NCBI GenBank assembly: GCA_041390025.1
Contig: JAWKQR010000025.1
Location: 14,083-78,082 of the forward strand
Reading direction: 5' to 3'
Origin: JBFFMO01 sp041390025
Lineage (GTDB): Bacteria; Myxococcota_A; Bradymonadia; Bradymonadales; Bradymonadaceae
Length of the DNA stretch: 64,000 nucleotides
Shown here: one piece after another, positions 18,701 through 27,078 of the stretch
Layout: every line of letters begins with the position of its first letter
Numbering within the stretch: position 1 is the stretch's first letter
Notes under the pieces: generated by a model
What the model was told of the DNA's origin: nothing
The model's database searches: none
Seen by the model: the letters and a program-made list of their open reading frames with translations, nothing else
Program-made: the position numbers and the translations under genes

Positions 18701-19424
18701 TGCCGTCAAATTTGAGGCCGCAGTCGCTCCATGCGCCCGGCGCCACGTCGACAAAGTCGGAAGTTGTGGGCAGGGCAACCGAGGTGGCCTCGTTTTCGCG
18801 CAATCCCCAGCAGCACAGCGTGCCGGCCGACTCGATGCCGCAGGAGTACACACCGTGGCCGGGTCGCGTGGTCGCAAATGACGAAAAGCCCGTCACGCCG
18901 GTCGCCATTTTGTTGGGGTCGCCGGCGTCCCATAGCCCCAAGTTGGGGGCGTAGTTTGGCGTGCCGGAGTCGCCGGTCTGGTCCCAAAGGCCCAAATTGG
19001 GCGCGAATTCAGATCCCGTTGGGCCGAATTCGTCCCACAGTCCAAGGTTGGGCGCGTATTTCGAAATCGCTCCGGGCGTTGTGAAAACGCCGGGCGCGAC
19101 GTCAATCTCGAGCTTTGCCGGTTTCGCGAATTGCAAACCTGCCGGGCCAAACTCGTAAATCTTTCCCTTGACGACGTCGTTGGCGGGCGTGTTTTCGGGG
19201 TCCCGCACGCTGAGCGTGATGACCGTGTCCTGGGGCAGCGCATCCGCGGGAATCGTCAGCGTTCCGCCTTGGACACGCACCACACCGCCCTGAGCCGCCT
19301 GAATGGGCACGCTGACCTCGGTGGGTTCGGGAACGGGCGTGTTGGTGGGTTTGGTCCCCGACACGTAGTCGACACAACCCGTTGTGACCAATGCAACGAT
19401 TGCCGCGGTGAGTTTGGCTTTCAC
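15729..19424 (-). CDS. Giant RCC1-repeat lipoprotein with ZU5-like and EGF-like domains
   Basis: 1231 residues from GTG 19424, chosen for its GGGAG site and the lipoprotein signal that follows (LVTTGC, Cys17). Domains in order: a ZU5-like module (about 45-115, GGTLTIPADALPQDTVITL); three copies of an APNLGLWD motif (about 135-185); a first RCC1 block (about 190-455); a calcium-binding EGF-like domain (about 468-512, DIDECLEATVCDPNATC); and a second RCC1 block to the C-terminus. RCC1 units have the form CALxxxGxxxCWGxNxxGQLG. It is probably a surface protein for binding or contact. It is divergent from the kinase gene across 138 bp. An in-frame extension beyond 19424 is rejected. Confidence 0.85.
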   Translation of the reverse strand: MKAKLTAAIVALVTTGCVDYVSGTKPTNTPVPEPTEVSVPIQAAQGGVVRVQGGTLTIPADALPQDTVITLSVRDPENTPANDVVKGKIYEFGPAGLQFAKPAKLEIDVAPGVFTTPGAISKYAPNLGLWDEFGPTGSEFAPNLGLWDQTGDSGTPNYAPNLGLWDAGDPNKMATGVTGFSSFATTRPGHGVYSCGIESAGTLCCWGLRENEATSVALPTTSDFVDVAPGAWSDCGLKFDGTIACWGENPPIPPAESGFIQVATGRGHACGLKEDGSIKCFMAAGLSYDVPSPEGTGMIAVTSGDFHSCALEASGQVFCWGPARDSEAVAPMTGGFVNVDAGSRHTCAVSRDGKLTCWGSDISGIKRVPNAPDRTFVQVSVGVFAACALTDVGGVICWGADNDVVTNTPSGTGYTQVIARHRHACAVTQSGAVECWGSDVSGSLAPPAGCQLPVPAPPECEIGYVPSENGCVDIDECLEATVCDPNATCTNSPGSFACECNTGFMGDGFSCAPMPTESVGLSAGTQHNCAIRSGAIWCWGDNNYGQLGDGTNVSSPAAVQVGTATDWVEIASGSDHNCAINSAGQLWCWGANFGGELGNGMMDAGSSVPVRESTGASNWSKVTAGLTHTCALNTDGEIYCWGSGFSGQLGDGSTQSQTATPTRESTNATNWAAVKAGTDHTCALDTAGTLSCWGANFNGQLGDGNAGVDSAVPVAVPGGPWDKIALGGGHTCATSDGALYCWGSDIAGQIGIGVGSETPVSAPTQVGTDTDWLTPVAGADMTCAIKTSGAFWCWGANFEGQLGLGDTNPRNVPTRVGIDGDWIAAELSAIGAHGCGVKGANNVVCWGANFFGQLGVPSSRLSPSGEIDAGQMWSSVSAFGGDDVGFNVGVSSYACGIKSGAPWCWGQAAYNFGLTDATSQVQGTLGDSDWTVVSSGPTHSCGLQNGAPRCWGDNTDGGLGDSSATASPSPVVPTGTDTDTDWTAVSTGSGFSCGIKSGSLWCWGRGNEGQLGTGEPISYNFPTESGTFTGTMWTAVSAGHTHACGIHDAGLYCWGDNAFGQLGDGSTFPSISIPPMPTVLSTSFTSVAAGREHTCAIDDGGNLWCTGDNTYGELGDGTMNPSTSFITVAAAQGPWSKVSVGRDHTCGISIGVVYCWGANPFGQLGDGTTLDSVTPVAVSTPFNDWVEVSAGDVFTCGRRAGGEVLCWGDNGQGQMGDGSLRFLTPRPVVLP

Positions 19425-19562
19425 TGGAGTCTCCCTTGAAGGACCGCGAGAGTATATCGCGGCTGGGCGCATCTGAAACGGCGAATCTTCGCGCGCCACG
19501 AGCGCACGTCGAACACCCCTTTCGTTTTGACGCCTCGCAGTGCGTGTGCTGAGGTATTGCCC

Positions 19563-20063
19563 ATGAAGATTGGCGCATTTGAAGTTGGCAAAGAAATCGG
19601 TCGCGGCGGCATGGGCGCGGTCTATCTGGCGCACCACACATCGGACGATGTGGACGTTGCGCTGAAGGTGCTCGGCGACATGCAGCCGGACATGGAGCAC
19701 ACCTTTGACCTTGAGGTTCAGGCGATGGCGCGTCTGAACCACCCGAGCATCGCGATGGTGGTCGATGCGGGTCGGCTCGAAGGCGACGCGTCCAAGACGC
19801 TCGACGTGGTTCCCAATTCCCCGTGGATTGCGATGGAATTCATCCGCGGTGCCGAGCTCACGGAGCTGCGCGGTGCACTGACGTGGGAGGAGATTCGCGA
19901 CTTCACGTTGGGTGTGCTCGAGGCGCTCGCGCACTCGCACTCGCTTGGTGTGGTTCACCGCGACATCAAGCCACAAAACATCATCGTCGAGCGTACCGCA
20001 GACGGACGTGTCGCCCCCAAACCTCGTCGACTTCGGGATCGCGCTTCCCATCGAGGAGCTTGA
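19563..20063 (+). CDS. Ser/Thr protein kinase, N-terminal fragment of a frameshifted kinase-ATPase-TPR gene
   Basis: This is the start of one gene that in sense runs to 22944 (about 1127 residues) but is split by small indels. The segment has a PknB-type N-lobe: glycine loop GKEIGRGGMGAVY (about residue 10), VALKVL lysine near 40 and the catalytic loop VVHRDIKPQN near 130. After about 20018 (a CCCCC run) the true continuation (LVDFGIALP, the DFG motif) is in another frame, as if one C had been gained. The start ATG 19563 fits kinase alignments. The divergent neighbour is the RCC1 lipoprotein. The whole gene parallels the intact kinase at 28.6-31.7 kb. Confidence 0.8.
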   Translation: MKIGAFEVGKEIGRGGMGAVYLAHHTSDDVDVALKVLGDMQPDMEHTFDLEVQAMARLNHPSIAMVVDAGRLEGDASKTLDVVPNSPWIAMEFIRGAELTELRGALTWEEIRDFTLGVLEALAHSHSLGVVHRDIKPQNIIVERTADGRVAPKPRRLRDRASHRGA

Positions 20064-21120
20064 ATTGACGGGCGGCGACCCGTCTGACCACACCGTAACT
20101 GGCACGCCGAAGTACATGGCCCCAGAGCAGGTCGCGAACGCCTGGTCCGTGCAAGGACCGCCCACCGACCTGTACTCGCTGGCGTGTGATCTGGGAGCTG
20201 ACAACGGGCCGTCCCCGTTCAAAGGTGGCAGCCCGTATGTGGTGATGATCGCCCATTTGAACGACCCGCCGCCGCCGTTTAAGCCGGTGCTGCCGGTGCC
20301 GCCTGGGCTTGAAGGCTGGTTGAGGCGGCTGTTGATGAAACAGCCGATGGACCGGTACCGCCGCGCGGCCGATGCTGCTTTTGCGTTTCGAAAGCTCGGC
20401 GACGTGTTGCCCGAGATGAGCGACGACGACCAGACCGAGGTGGAAGAAGACGACGGCGCGACGGTCAAGGTGATGCCCTACGAGGTGACCTTCGAGCCGC
20501 CTGTGGTCGACGCCGGGTGGAAGAGCGCCTACGACCGGCCGCCTATCCCGCTCGCAGCGCGGGAGCGTGATGAATCCCGAATGACGCTTGTGGGTTCGGG
20601 GCTTGGCCTGGTGGGCCTTCGAACGATGCCCTTGGTCGGCCGCCCCAAAGAACGTGATGCGTTGTGGCGCGCTCTGCTCGAAGCCGACAAATCCGGCACG
20701 CCGCAGGCCGTCGTGCTTCGCGGGCCCGCCGGTGTGGGCAAAAGTCGACTCGCCGAGTGGTTTTCGCGGCATGCTGACGAGGTGGGTGGCGCGCAGGTCC
20801 TGCGCGTGCTGCACAGCGAGAACGGCGGTGCGACCGACGGGCTTGGTCCCGCCGTCACAAGGCACCTGCGCTGCAAGGGGCTCAAGGCCGCGGATGCATC
20901 TCAGTTTGTCCAGAAGTGGCTCGAAGACCGCATGCCCAATCCCCCGCGTGCGCTGGCCGAGTCGTTGTTCCACATCGTGACCGCAGGCTACGGTGAGGTG
21001 AACACATCGGCGTTCTTCATGGAGCCGTCGGAGCTATCGCATCTTTACCGAACTGCTCGAAGTCTTCTGTCAGGAACGACCCGTCGTGTTGTGGATCGAC
21101 GACGCGCAGTGGGGTCGTGA
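20020..21120 (+). CDS. Kinase C-lobe and AAA/STAND-type ATPase, middle fragment of the same gene
   Basis: The segment opens with the DFG motif (DFGIALP), then GTPKYMAPEQ (activation loop and APE) and the TDLYSLAC helix. Next comes a garbled stretch (20188-20214) that makes sense as WELTTGRPPF if a TG dinucleotide and one C are restored. An acidic linker follows, then a predicted ATPase with Walker A GPAGVGKSR (about nt 20725). At about 21043 sense moves to a third frame, carrying the Walker B-like VVLWIDDAQW (about 21083). From about 21295 it moves again into the last fragment. Kinase-ATPase-TPR proteins of this layout are common in Myxococcota signalling. Confidence 0.75.
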   Translation, partial: NLVDFGIALPIEELELTGGDPSDHTVTGTPKYMAPEQVANAWSVQGPPTDLYSLACDLGADNGPSPFKGGSPYVVMIAHLNDPPPPFKPVLPVPPGLEGWLRRLLMKQPMDRYRRAADAAFAFRKLGDVLPEMSDDDQTEVEEDDGATVKVMPYEVTFEPPVVDAGWKSAYDRPPIPLAARERDESRMTLVGSGLGLVGLRTMPLVGRPKERDALWRALLEADKSGTPQAVVLRGPAGVGKSRLAEWFSRHADEVGGAQVLRVLHSENGGATDGLGPAVTRHLRCKGLKAADASQFVQKWLEDRMPNPPRALAESLFHIVTAGYGEVNTSAFFMEPSELSHLYRTARSLLSGTTRRVVDRRRAVGS

Positions 21121-21306
21121 CGCCGTCGAGCTTGCGCACCATCTGATGTCGGTGCACAAGGCGTTGCCTGTCGTGATGGTCCTGACGCTCAAGGACGACG
21201 TGGTCGAAACACCTTCTGTGCGACGTGTCGTGGAGCTCGGTGAGATGGGCCGGATGCTGACTGTCAATTCGCTCAACGAGGATGAGCAGGTCGCCTGGTA
21301 CGACAG

Positions 21307-22944
21307 ATGTTGGGTTTGTCGCCCACGCTCGCCCGCACCGTAGCTGAGCGCACCGGTGGAAACCCGTTGTTCGCCACGCAGCTCGTGCGCTCTTGGGTTG
21401 CGAGCTCGGCGCTGGTGCCCTCGGAGGATGGGCTTGTGTTGTCCTCGGACGCTGCCGCGGTGCCCGATGACGTCCACGTGCTGCTCGCCCACGACTTTGA
21501 GCGCATCATGGAAGGTTTTGTCTACCAAACCCCCACAGCGCCCGAGATCGTCGAAGTCGCGGCGCTGCTCGGCAACGAAGTCACCGACGCCGAGATTGTC
21601 GCGCTTGGGTTTGACGAGCAGCTGTTCGACGAGGTCATGCGCGCGCTGGCGTTTGGCGGTTACGTCGAGCGCACCGAGGACGGTTGGTACTTCTCGACAA
21701 GCCTGTTTCGCGAGAGCCTAGAGCGTCGGGCGCAGGACGGCGGTCGCGCCCAACAGCATCACCGCCGTTGCGCCCAGATGCTCGCGGAACGCTACGATGA
21801 CCACGCGGTGGGCATCGCAGCACGCCGTGCGCGTCATCTGCTTGGGGCCCACGCGTTCGAAGAAGCCATCAATCCCTTGCTCATCGCGGCTGACTTGGCC
21901 GTCGAGGAATCCGTCGCGGAAGCGAGGGAACTTCTGGAATTGCTGGACGGCGCGATCGACAAAGTTCACGGCGAAACCGGACGTGCGCGGCTTCAAGGCA
22001 AGCTGATTCGCGGCGACGTGGAGCTTATCGCCGGCAACGTCAACGAGGTGATGTCGATCGCCGCGGAGGTGGCGCAGGCGGCCGAGGCCAGCGGTTGGAA
22101 GACCGAGCTCGGACGGGCGCTCACGCAGCGGGCGAACGTGTTGTCGCATCTGGGCAAACCTACCGAAGCGCTTGTCGACTACGAAAAGGCGCTGGGGGCG
22201 CTTGAGGACGACCAGCCCGAGGAGCTCGCGCGGTTGTTGGTGTCGCTCGGGATTACGCGGCGTCGCGCCAACGACGTCGGCGGGGCCATCGAGGCGTGCG
22301 CACGCGCCGTCGAGATTTACGAGCGGCTCAACCGCGACCGTGACCTCGTCAAGGCCCGCAGCGAGCTTGGATGTTCGATGCTTGGCCACGGGCGCTACGA
22401 CGAGGCCCGCGAGCTGCTCAAACAAGCCGGCACCGACGCCGCATCGCTTGGTTCGACCAACGCGCAGTGGCGAGCCTTGCTGTTGCAGGGGTTGCTCGAG
22501 ATTCTCGCCCAACATTGGCAGGCCGCCCGCGCCTGTTTTCAGCAGGCACGTGAAGTGTTCGACGTCGAGGGCATCCCGAAGACCGTGGTCGAAATGCACG
22601 AGGCGTTCATCGAGGCGTGTGACGGCGACCTCGAGCGCGCTGAAGAGACGTTGAAGGGCGCGGTGGACATGTTCGAGACCACTGGCCTGCGATTCGAGCT
22701 GCCGTCGGTCCAGACCGCGCTGGGCATCTGCGCGGCGCGGCGCGGCGATTGGGATGGGTTCAACGATCTGATTCAAAAGGCGCACGAGGGTATCGCTCAG
22801 TCGGGCGCGACGAGCCTGCTTGTCGCGGCCGGGGCAGACGCCGCCGCCGACCTCGCGAAGGCCGCCGGCAAACCCGAATGCGAGTCTAAAGCTCGGACGT
22901 TGGCGCATTCGCAGTGGGTTGCCTTGGGACATCCGCGAGGCTGA
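21307..22944 (+). CDS. ATPase C-terminal and TPR region, last fragment of the same gene
   Basis: About 545 residues. The first part (RTGGNPLFATQLV near the start) is the GNP segment of STAND/AAA_16 ATPases. The rest is alpha-helical tetratricopeptide-like repeats of about 40 residues, such as ALVDYEKALGALEDD and ACARAVEIYERLNRD, which probably receive signals or bind partners. A single missing C at about 21295 separates it from the preceding piece (VALVRQMLGL would be restored). The ATG at 21307 is only the first in-frame start. After the stop comes the 0.6-kb repeat spacer. Confidence 0.78.
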   Translation: MLGLSPTLARTVAERTGGNPLFATQLVRSWVASSALVPSEDGLVLSSDAAAVPDDVHVLLAHDFERIMEGFVYQTPTAPEIVEVAALLGNEVTDAEIVALGFDEQLFDEVMRALAFGGYVERTEDGWYFSTSLFRESLERRAQDGGRAQQHHRRCAQMLAERYDDHAVGIAARRARHLLGAHAFEEAINPLLIAADLAVEESVAEARELLELLDGAIDKVHGETGRARLQGKLIRGDVELIAGNVNEVMSIAAEVAQAAEASGWKTELGRALTQRANVLSHLGKPTEALVDYEKALGALEDDQPEELARLLVSLGITRRRANDVGGAIEACARAVEIYERLNRDRDLVKARSELGCSMLGHGRYDEARELLKQAGTDAASLGSTNAQWRALLLQGLLEILAQHWQAARACFQQAREVFDVEGIPKTVVEMHEAFIEACDGDLERAEETLKGAVDMFETTGLRFELPSVQTALGICAARRGDWDGFNDLIQKAHEGIAQSGATSLLVAAGADAAADLAKAAGKPECESKARTLAHSQWVALGHPRG

Positions 22945-22949
22945 TTTGG

Positions 22950-23240
22950 ATTTGGGCCGGCAGGCGCCGGTTGCCGGTGGACTTCACTGAGCTAGGGATC
23001 GGCTTGGACCTCTTGGGCCGGCAACCTCCGGTTGCCGGTGGACTTCACTGAGCTAGGGGTCGGCTTGGACCTTTTGGGCCGGCAACCTCCGGTTGCCGGA
23101 GTCGGCGCAGCCGAACGAGACACACTAAGCGACCCACCGACCGTTGTGGACTTCGTCCATTCGGCTGTCCTAGTGGACTTCACTGAGCTAGGGATCGGCT
23201 TGGACCTTTTGGGCCGGCAACCTCCGGTTGCCGGATTCGG
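22950..23240 (+). repeat. 61-bp unit repeats containing GGCAACC/GGTTGCC hairpins
   Basis: The unit runs from GACTTCACTGAGCTAGGG through CCGGCAACC-TCC-GGTTGCCGG and starts at 22980 and 23041, exactly 61 bp apart. A third copy begins at 23176, after an insert that carries CGGAGTCGGCGCAGCCGAACGA. The stem is the same family as the intergenic hairpins elsewhere in the window, with compensating base changes. No gene is present. Confidence 0.8.
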
Positions 23241-23270
23241 CGCAGCCGAACGAGCCGCACCAAGCGGCCC

Positions 23271-23500
23271 ACGGACCGTTGTGGACTTCGTCCATTCGGC
23301 AATCAGAGATTGCCGACCCATTCCGCAAACCGACCACTGACCGAACACCCCACGGACCGTTGTGGACTTCGTCCATTCGGCAATCAGAGATTGCCGACCC
23401 ATTCCACAAACCGACCACTGACCGAACACCCCACGGACCGTTGTGGACTTCGTCCATTCGGCAATCAGAGATTGCCGACCCATTCCACAAACCGACCAGC
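23271..23500 (+). repeat. 81-bp tandem repeat, about 2.8 copies
   Basis: Copies begin at 23271, 23352 and 23433 and are almost identical. Each contains GGACTTCGTCC, then TTCGGCAATC-AGA-GATTGCCGA and CCCA, followed by a spacer rich in CCGACCACTGACCGAACACC. The core is the composite hairpin repeat; the spacer is duplicated with it. The array ends about 35 bp before the stop of the convergent Cys-rich lipoprotein gene. Confidence 0.85.
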
Positions 23501-23536
23501 TCAACAAACCCGACACCGAGCGACTGGGGCGAAGCT

Positions 23537-25435
23537 TCAGGGAAGAACCCCAGTCAGATTTCCGTCGATGCCGCCCAGCTTGAGAGCAATCGACTTGGCG
23601 TCCAATGTCCCGTTGTTGTCGGTGTCGATGTCGTTTGGTGCGAGGGTGCCAAGCAAACTGATGAGCTGCGCGGGCGGCAGCGGCAGCGAAGCCGGGTCGA
23701 GCGCGTTGATGGCCGCGTTGAGGTCGGTCTCGGTGACCGCGCCTGCCAAAATCCCCGTAAACGCGGTCACGCCGTTGGCGCCAACCGTCACGGTTTGTTC
23801 AATGCGTGCTTTGTAGACCGTGACGTTGAGCACGTTGCTGGCGTCAAGCGGGATCGAGACCGGCACGGACGTCGTGGGTCCTCCACCCGCCACGAAGTTG
23901 CCCGTGCGGGTTGCCGGAATGGTCACGACGGGGGCGCAGCTCACGGGATCGAGGGCACCGCGTGACGCCAAGTAGTTGCATGTGGCAGCCTGCAGGTCGC
24001 AGGTCGAATTCGCTGGGTCGAGCCCGCCGGTCAGCAGCGCGAGCGTGAACGGACCCGGCTGGAAGCCGATGTACTCGAACACAAGCACCAGACTGCCGCC
24101 CACCAAGGCATCGGTCAGTGGTTGGTTGACGAAGGTCCCAAGCGGCGACAGCGCGTTGTCACGGTCGCCGTCCCCGTCCACGTCCAACGCTTCGCCAACG
24201 GCGGTGCCGTTGCCAAGCGCCAACGCATTGACCTTGGCGGCATCGGTAAACGTCGGTGTGCACAGGCACTGGCTCGTGTCGGCCACACAGACACCGGCAT
24301 TGCATGTGTCGCCAGTGCTGCACGCCAAGCCGTCGTCGCACGAACCAGAGTTTTGCGGGGCGTGGAAGCAGCCCTGGTTGATGTTGCACGTGTCGACGGT
24401 GCATGAGTTTCCATCGTCACACGAGCGCGGCGAGCCCGAGCACGTGCCCGCGTTGCAGGTGTCGTTTTCGGTGCAGGCGTTGCCGTCATTGCACGATGCC
24501 GTGTTCAGCGTGTAGCTGCAGTCTGCCGTGGTGGGGTCGCAGATGTCCGTCGTGCACGGGTCACCGTCGTCGCAGATGCTGACCTGGCCTGAGCAGCACG
24601 GGTTGTTGGTTGGCAGGTGCTGGCAGCCCGCGACCGCGTGGCATACGTCGATGGTGCACGGGTTTTGGTCGTCGCAGCTTTCGGGACCGCCCGAATTGCA
24701 AACGCCGTCGCCACACGTGTCGCCCGTCGTGCACGGGTCGCCGTCGTCACAGCTGGCGGTGTTGTTTGTGTTGGCGCAGCCGGTGACGTCGTCGCAGACG
24801 TCATCGGTGCATTCGTTGCCGTCATCGCACGACAGCGCTTGGCCCGTACACTCGCCCGCCACGCACAGGTCGGAAGTAGTGCACGCGCTCGCGTCATCAC
24901 ACGCGGTGCCGTCATCGACCGCCACGCTTGAGCATCCCTGAATGGGGTCGCACGAATCGGTCGTGCATTCGTTTCCATCGCTGCAGTCGACGTCGGTTCC
25001 CACACAGGCCCCGGCGCTGCACGCCGTGTTAAACGTGCACACGTCGCTGTCGTCGCACGGCGTTCCATCCGCGACACCACTCCACGTCGAAGGCGTCGCC
25101 GGGTCGCACGTGCCGCAACCGCTCGGGTCCGCGTCGCCGGACGCGCGGCACACGCCATCGATCAGGCACGTGTCCGCTGCGATGGCCCACGCGCAAATCT
25201 TGCCCTGACCCGGTTGGTCAATGCACGTGTCGGTCGTGCAGGCGAGTCCATCGTCGCAGTCGGCGTCGACCTCACAGTTGCGCACGCCCTCGAACGAAGC
25301 GTCGGGCGCCTGCGCGTCCGAACCGGCGTCTGCCGTGTTGTTCGTCTGGTTTGACGTGTTAGGTTTTGAGGGCGTCGAATCGTCGCTGCACGCGCCGCCA
25401 AAAGCGATGGCCAATACTAAGACAAGGCGCTTCAT
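23537..25435 (-). CDS. Cys-rich repeat lipoprotein (CDDGNxCT repeats)
   Basis: 632 residues. The lipoprotein signal (LAIAFGGAC, Cys16) precedes an Asn/Thr/Asp-rich linker. About residues 50-400 hold a dozen repeats of the form CDDGNxCTxDxCDxxxGC and CxxGDTCxxGxC, spaced by 15-25 residues, which are disulfide-rich and probably calcium-binding. The last 230 residues lack Cys repeats and are beta-rich, with two Asp-rich loops (DVDGDGDRDN, DIDTDNNGTLD). Its ATG overlaps the stop of the upstream TULIP-containing gene by 4 bp (ATGA), so the two form an operon. It is probably a stalk-like extracellular protein; the exact role is unknown. Confidence 0.78.
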   Translation of the reverse strand: MKRLVLVLAIAFGGACSDDSTPSKPNTSNQTNNTADAGSDAQAPDASFEGVRNCEVDADCDDGLACTTDTCIDQPGQGKICAWAIAADTCLIDGVCRASGDADPSGCGTCDPATPSTWSGVADGTPCDDSDVCTFNTACSAGACVGTDVDCSDGNECTTDSCDPIQGCSSVAVDDGTACDDASACTTSDLCVAGECTGQALSCDDGNECTDDVCDDVTGCANTNNTASCDDGDPCTTGDTCGDGVCNSGGPESCDDQNPCTIDVCHAVAGCQHLPTNNPCCSGQVSICDDGDPCTTDICDPTTADCSYTLNTASCNDGNACTENDTCNAGTCSGSPRSCDDGNSCTVDTCNINQGCFHAPQNSGSCDDGLACSTGDTCNAGVCVADTSQCLCTPTFTDAAKVNALALGNGTAVGEALDVDGDGDRDNALSPLGTFVNQPLTDALVGGSLVLVFEYIGFQPGPFTLALLTGGLDPANSTCDLQAATCNYLASRGALDPVSCAPVVTIPATRTGNFVAGGGPTTSVPVSIPLDASNVLNVTVYKARIEQTVTVGANGVTAFTGILAGAVTETDLNAAINALDPASLPLPPAQLISLLGTLAPNDIDTDNNGTLDAKSIALKLGGIDGNLTGVLP

Positions 25436-27078
25436 TGAAGCCTCCCGAAGATGACGGTGTTTCCGCTCTGCCGCGAGCTTGGCAGTCCAGGCGTGGTCAG
25501 GGGTACGATCTTGATCAACGACGTTCCGGCAGGTTGGCCAAGCGACGCCGATAGGTCGATCTCGGGCAGCGGGAACGACGCCAACGGGGTGCCGTTGCCG
25601 AGCAACCCGCCAAGCGCAGGGACCAACTGACTCTCAAGCAACGACGCCAACGCAGGCTCGGCCCCGAGTGCGGGCTCGTTGGTCACGTTGACCTCGAGCT
25701 TCACGTTTTCGATGGCCTGAATGATGATCTCGATGTCGCCAGTCGTCGGGTTCGCGGCGAGGCTAATCGGCGCGTCGAACGCGACGTAGACGATCGCGTC
25801 GATGGGCTGACCAAACAACTTCAGGCTCGCGTCGATGCGCATGTCTCCGACGTACAAACGAAGCTGCCCATTGACACAGTCGCTGGCCACGGGCGGCAAG
25901 TAGCCGCTGACGTCCAGCACCAGGTCGGACACGCCATACTGCGCGAGGTCGACGCTTGCGAGCAGCGACGGGTCGACGGGGAACTGCAACAATCCACCCC
26001 ACCAAGCCGCACGAAGGATTTGGTTGATGGTGTCGTCGGCGAACACGATTTCGAGAGGAGCGGCCTTTGGTATCACCATGGATTGGCCGGCAGCCCCGCA
26101 ACCCACACGCATCGGCACACCCAGGTTCGCGTTGAATGGGTTCGCGTTGGGGGTGCCTCGCGAGGCCGCTGTTGCCCAGGCCCGCAGCCCAAACGCACCG
26201 CCCTGAGGTCCCGGCGTTGCGTCTTGGAAATCTGTGCTGCTGAAGTCGCTCTCGAGCGCGATGTCGATGGGCGGCGGGTTGCCGTCAAGGCGTGGCAAAC
26301 TAAAGACCTGATTGAACGCCAGCGCCCCCAACCCGTCGGCGAGCAGCGGCCCAAGCACGTTGGAGAGCTGGTTGTTGAGCTCCGTTTCGAGGTCGGAAAC
26401 GAGGCCGCCTCGAATGATGGGCTCGATGATGCTGAGCAAGAAGTTCGTCCAGCCGTTGTTCGAGAAAATGTCCAAGTTATTAATCTGCGTCGTGGCATTC
26501 ACGACGCTGACCTGAAGCGTGTTCTGCGGCGTCACAGACAACAACAGATCCGCGGTGATGACGATGGACGAGATGGTCAATCCGCCGTTGCTGTCGCCAC
26601 CGAGCAGCTGACATCCAAAGGTCGTGCAGTCAAAACGCAAGGTTCCGCTGATGTTGTTCAGCGATGCTCGGACCCTCAACCCGCCGTCGATGGCATCAAG
26701 CGCCACGGTCGACCCCGCAAATCCGAGGCTTCGCAGGTAGATGTCGAACCCGGCCTGACTGGCCAAGACCGTGTTGGCGTCAAAGAACGAGCCGAGATCG
26801 AACCCATCGAGAACGCCCTTGAAGATCGCGGCGAGGTCCGTCGGTGGGGGCGCCATCTTGTCGTCGATCGACGTTTGACCGAGGTAAATCCCAAGCCCTG
26901 GGTTGACGTTGCCTGCCCCAGCCGGCGTCGGATTCGTGTAGGCCGACGAGTAATGGTAGGCCTGCACGCGTAGCTCGTCCGTGCCAAGCTCGTCGGTGGC
27001 CTCGAACTCAAGGGTGTTCGCACCGATTTGTGGGTTTACGGTCAACGAGAACGCGCCGTTAACCGGGTTGACGGCCAC
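25432..27078 (-). CDS. C-terminal part of a Cys-rich lipoprotein: Ig-like and BPI/TULIP-like region
   Basis: This continues the frame of the gene starting at 28508. Sense passes from that gene into this frame at about 27162, where restoring one C gives IKVPAAGTINVTGTV. The segment opens with an Ig-like module (to about residue 30 of this piece). About 500 residues follow that resemble the two-barrel BPI/LBP lipid-binding fold (TULIP): amphipathic repeats such as IIRGGLVSDLETELNNQL, and ADDTINQILRAAWWGGLLQ, which recalls the BPI pattern of a helix before the second barrel. If this is right, the protein binds lipids or lipopolysaccharide outside the cell. The fold call is by eye and only moderate. 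Confidence 0.6.
   Translation of the reverse strand: MAVNPVNGAFSLTVNPQIGANTLEFEATDELGTDELRVQAYHYSSAYTNPTPAGAGNVNPGLGIYLGQTSIDDKMAPPPTDLAAIFKGVLDGFDLGSFFDANTVLASQAGFDIYLRSLGFAGSTVALDAIDGGLRVRASLNNISGTLRFDCTTFGCQLLGGDSNGGLTISSIVITADLLLSVTPQNTLQVSVVNATTQINNLDIFSNNGWTNFLLSIIEPIIRGGLVSDLETELNNQLSNVLGPLLADGLGALAFNQVFSLPRLDGNPPPIDIALESDFSSTDFQDATPGPQGGAFGLRAWATAASRGTPNANPFNANLGVPMRVGCGAAGQSMVIPKAAPLEIVFADDTINQILRAAWWGGLLQFPVDPSLLASVDLAQYGVSDLVLDVSGYLPPVASDCVNGQLRLYVGDMRIDASLKLFGQPIDAIVYVAFDAPISLAANPTTGDIEIIIQAIENVKLEVNVTNEPALGAEPALASLLESQLVPALGGLLGNGTPLASFPLPEIDLSASLGQPAGTSLIKIVPLTTPGLPSSRQSGNTVIFGRLQ

Noticed and set aside
19425..20468. In-frame extension of the RCC1 gene beyond its GTG start
   Set aside because: It lies antisense to the kinase gene, precedes a clear lipoprotein signal and a ribosome site, and has no domain; the extension is a shadow of the kinase coding pattern.
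21718..22932. Minus-strand open frame of 404 codons
   Set aside because: Antisense to the TPR region; no recognisable domain.
22950..23500. CRISPR array
   Set aside because: The units are 61 or 81 bp with the repeated part making up most of each unit and spacers also repeated; no cas gene nearby.
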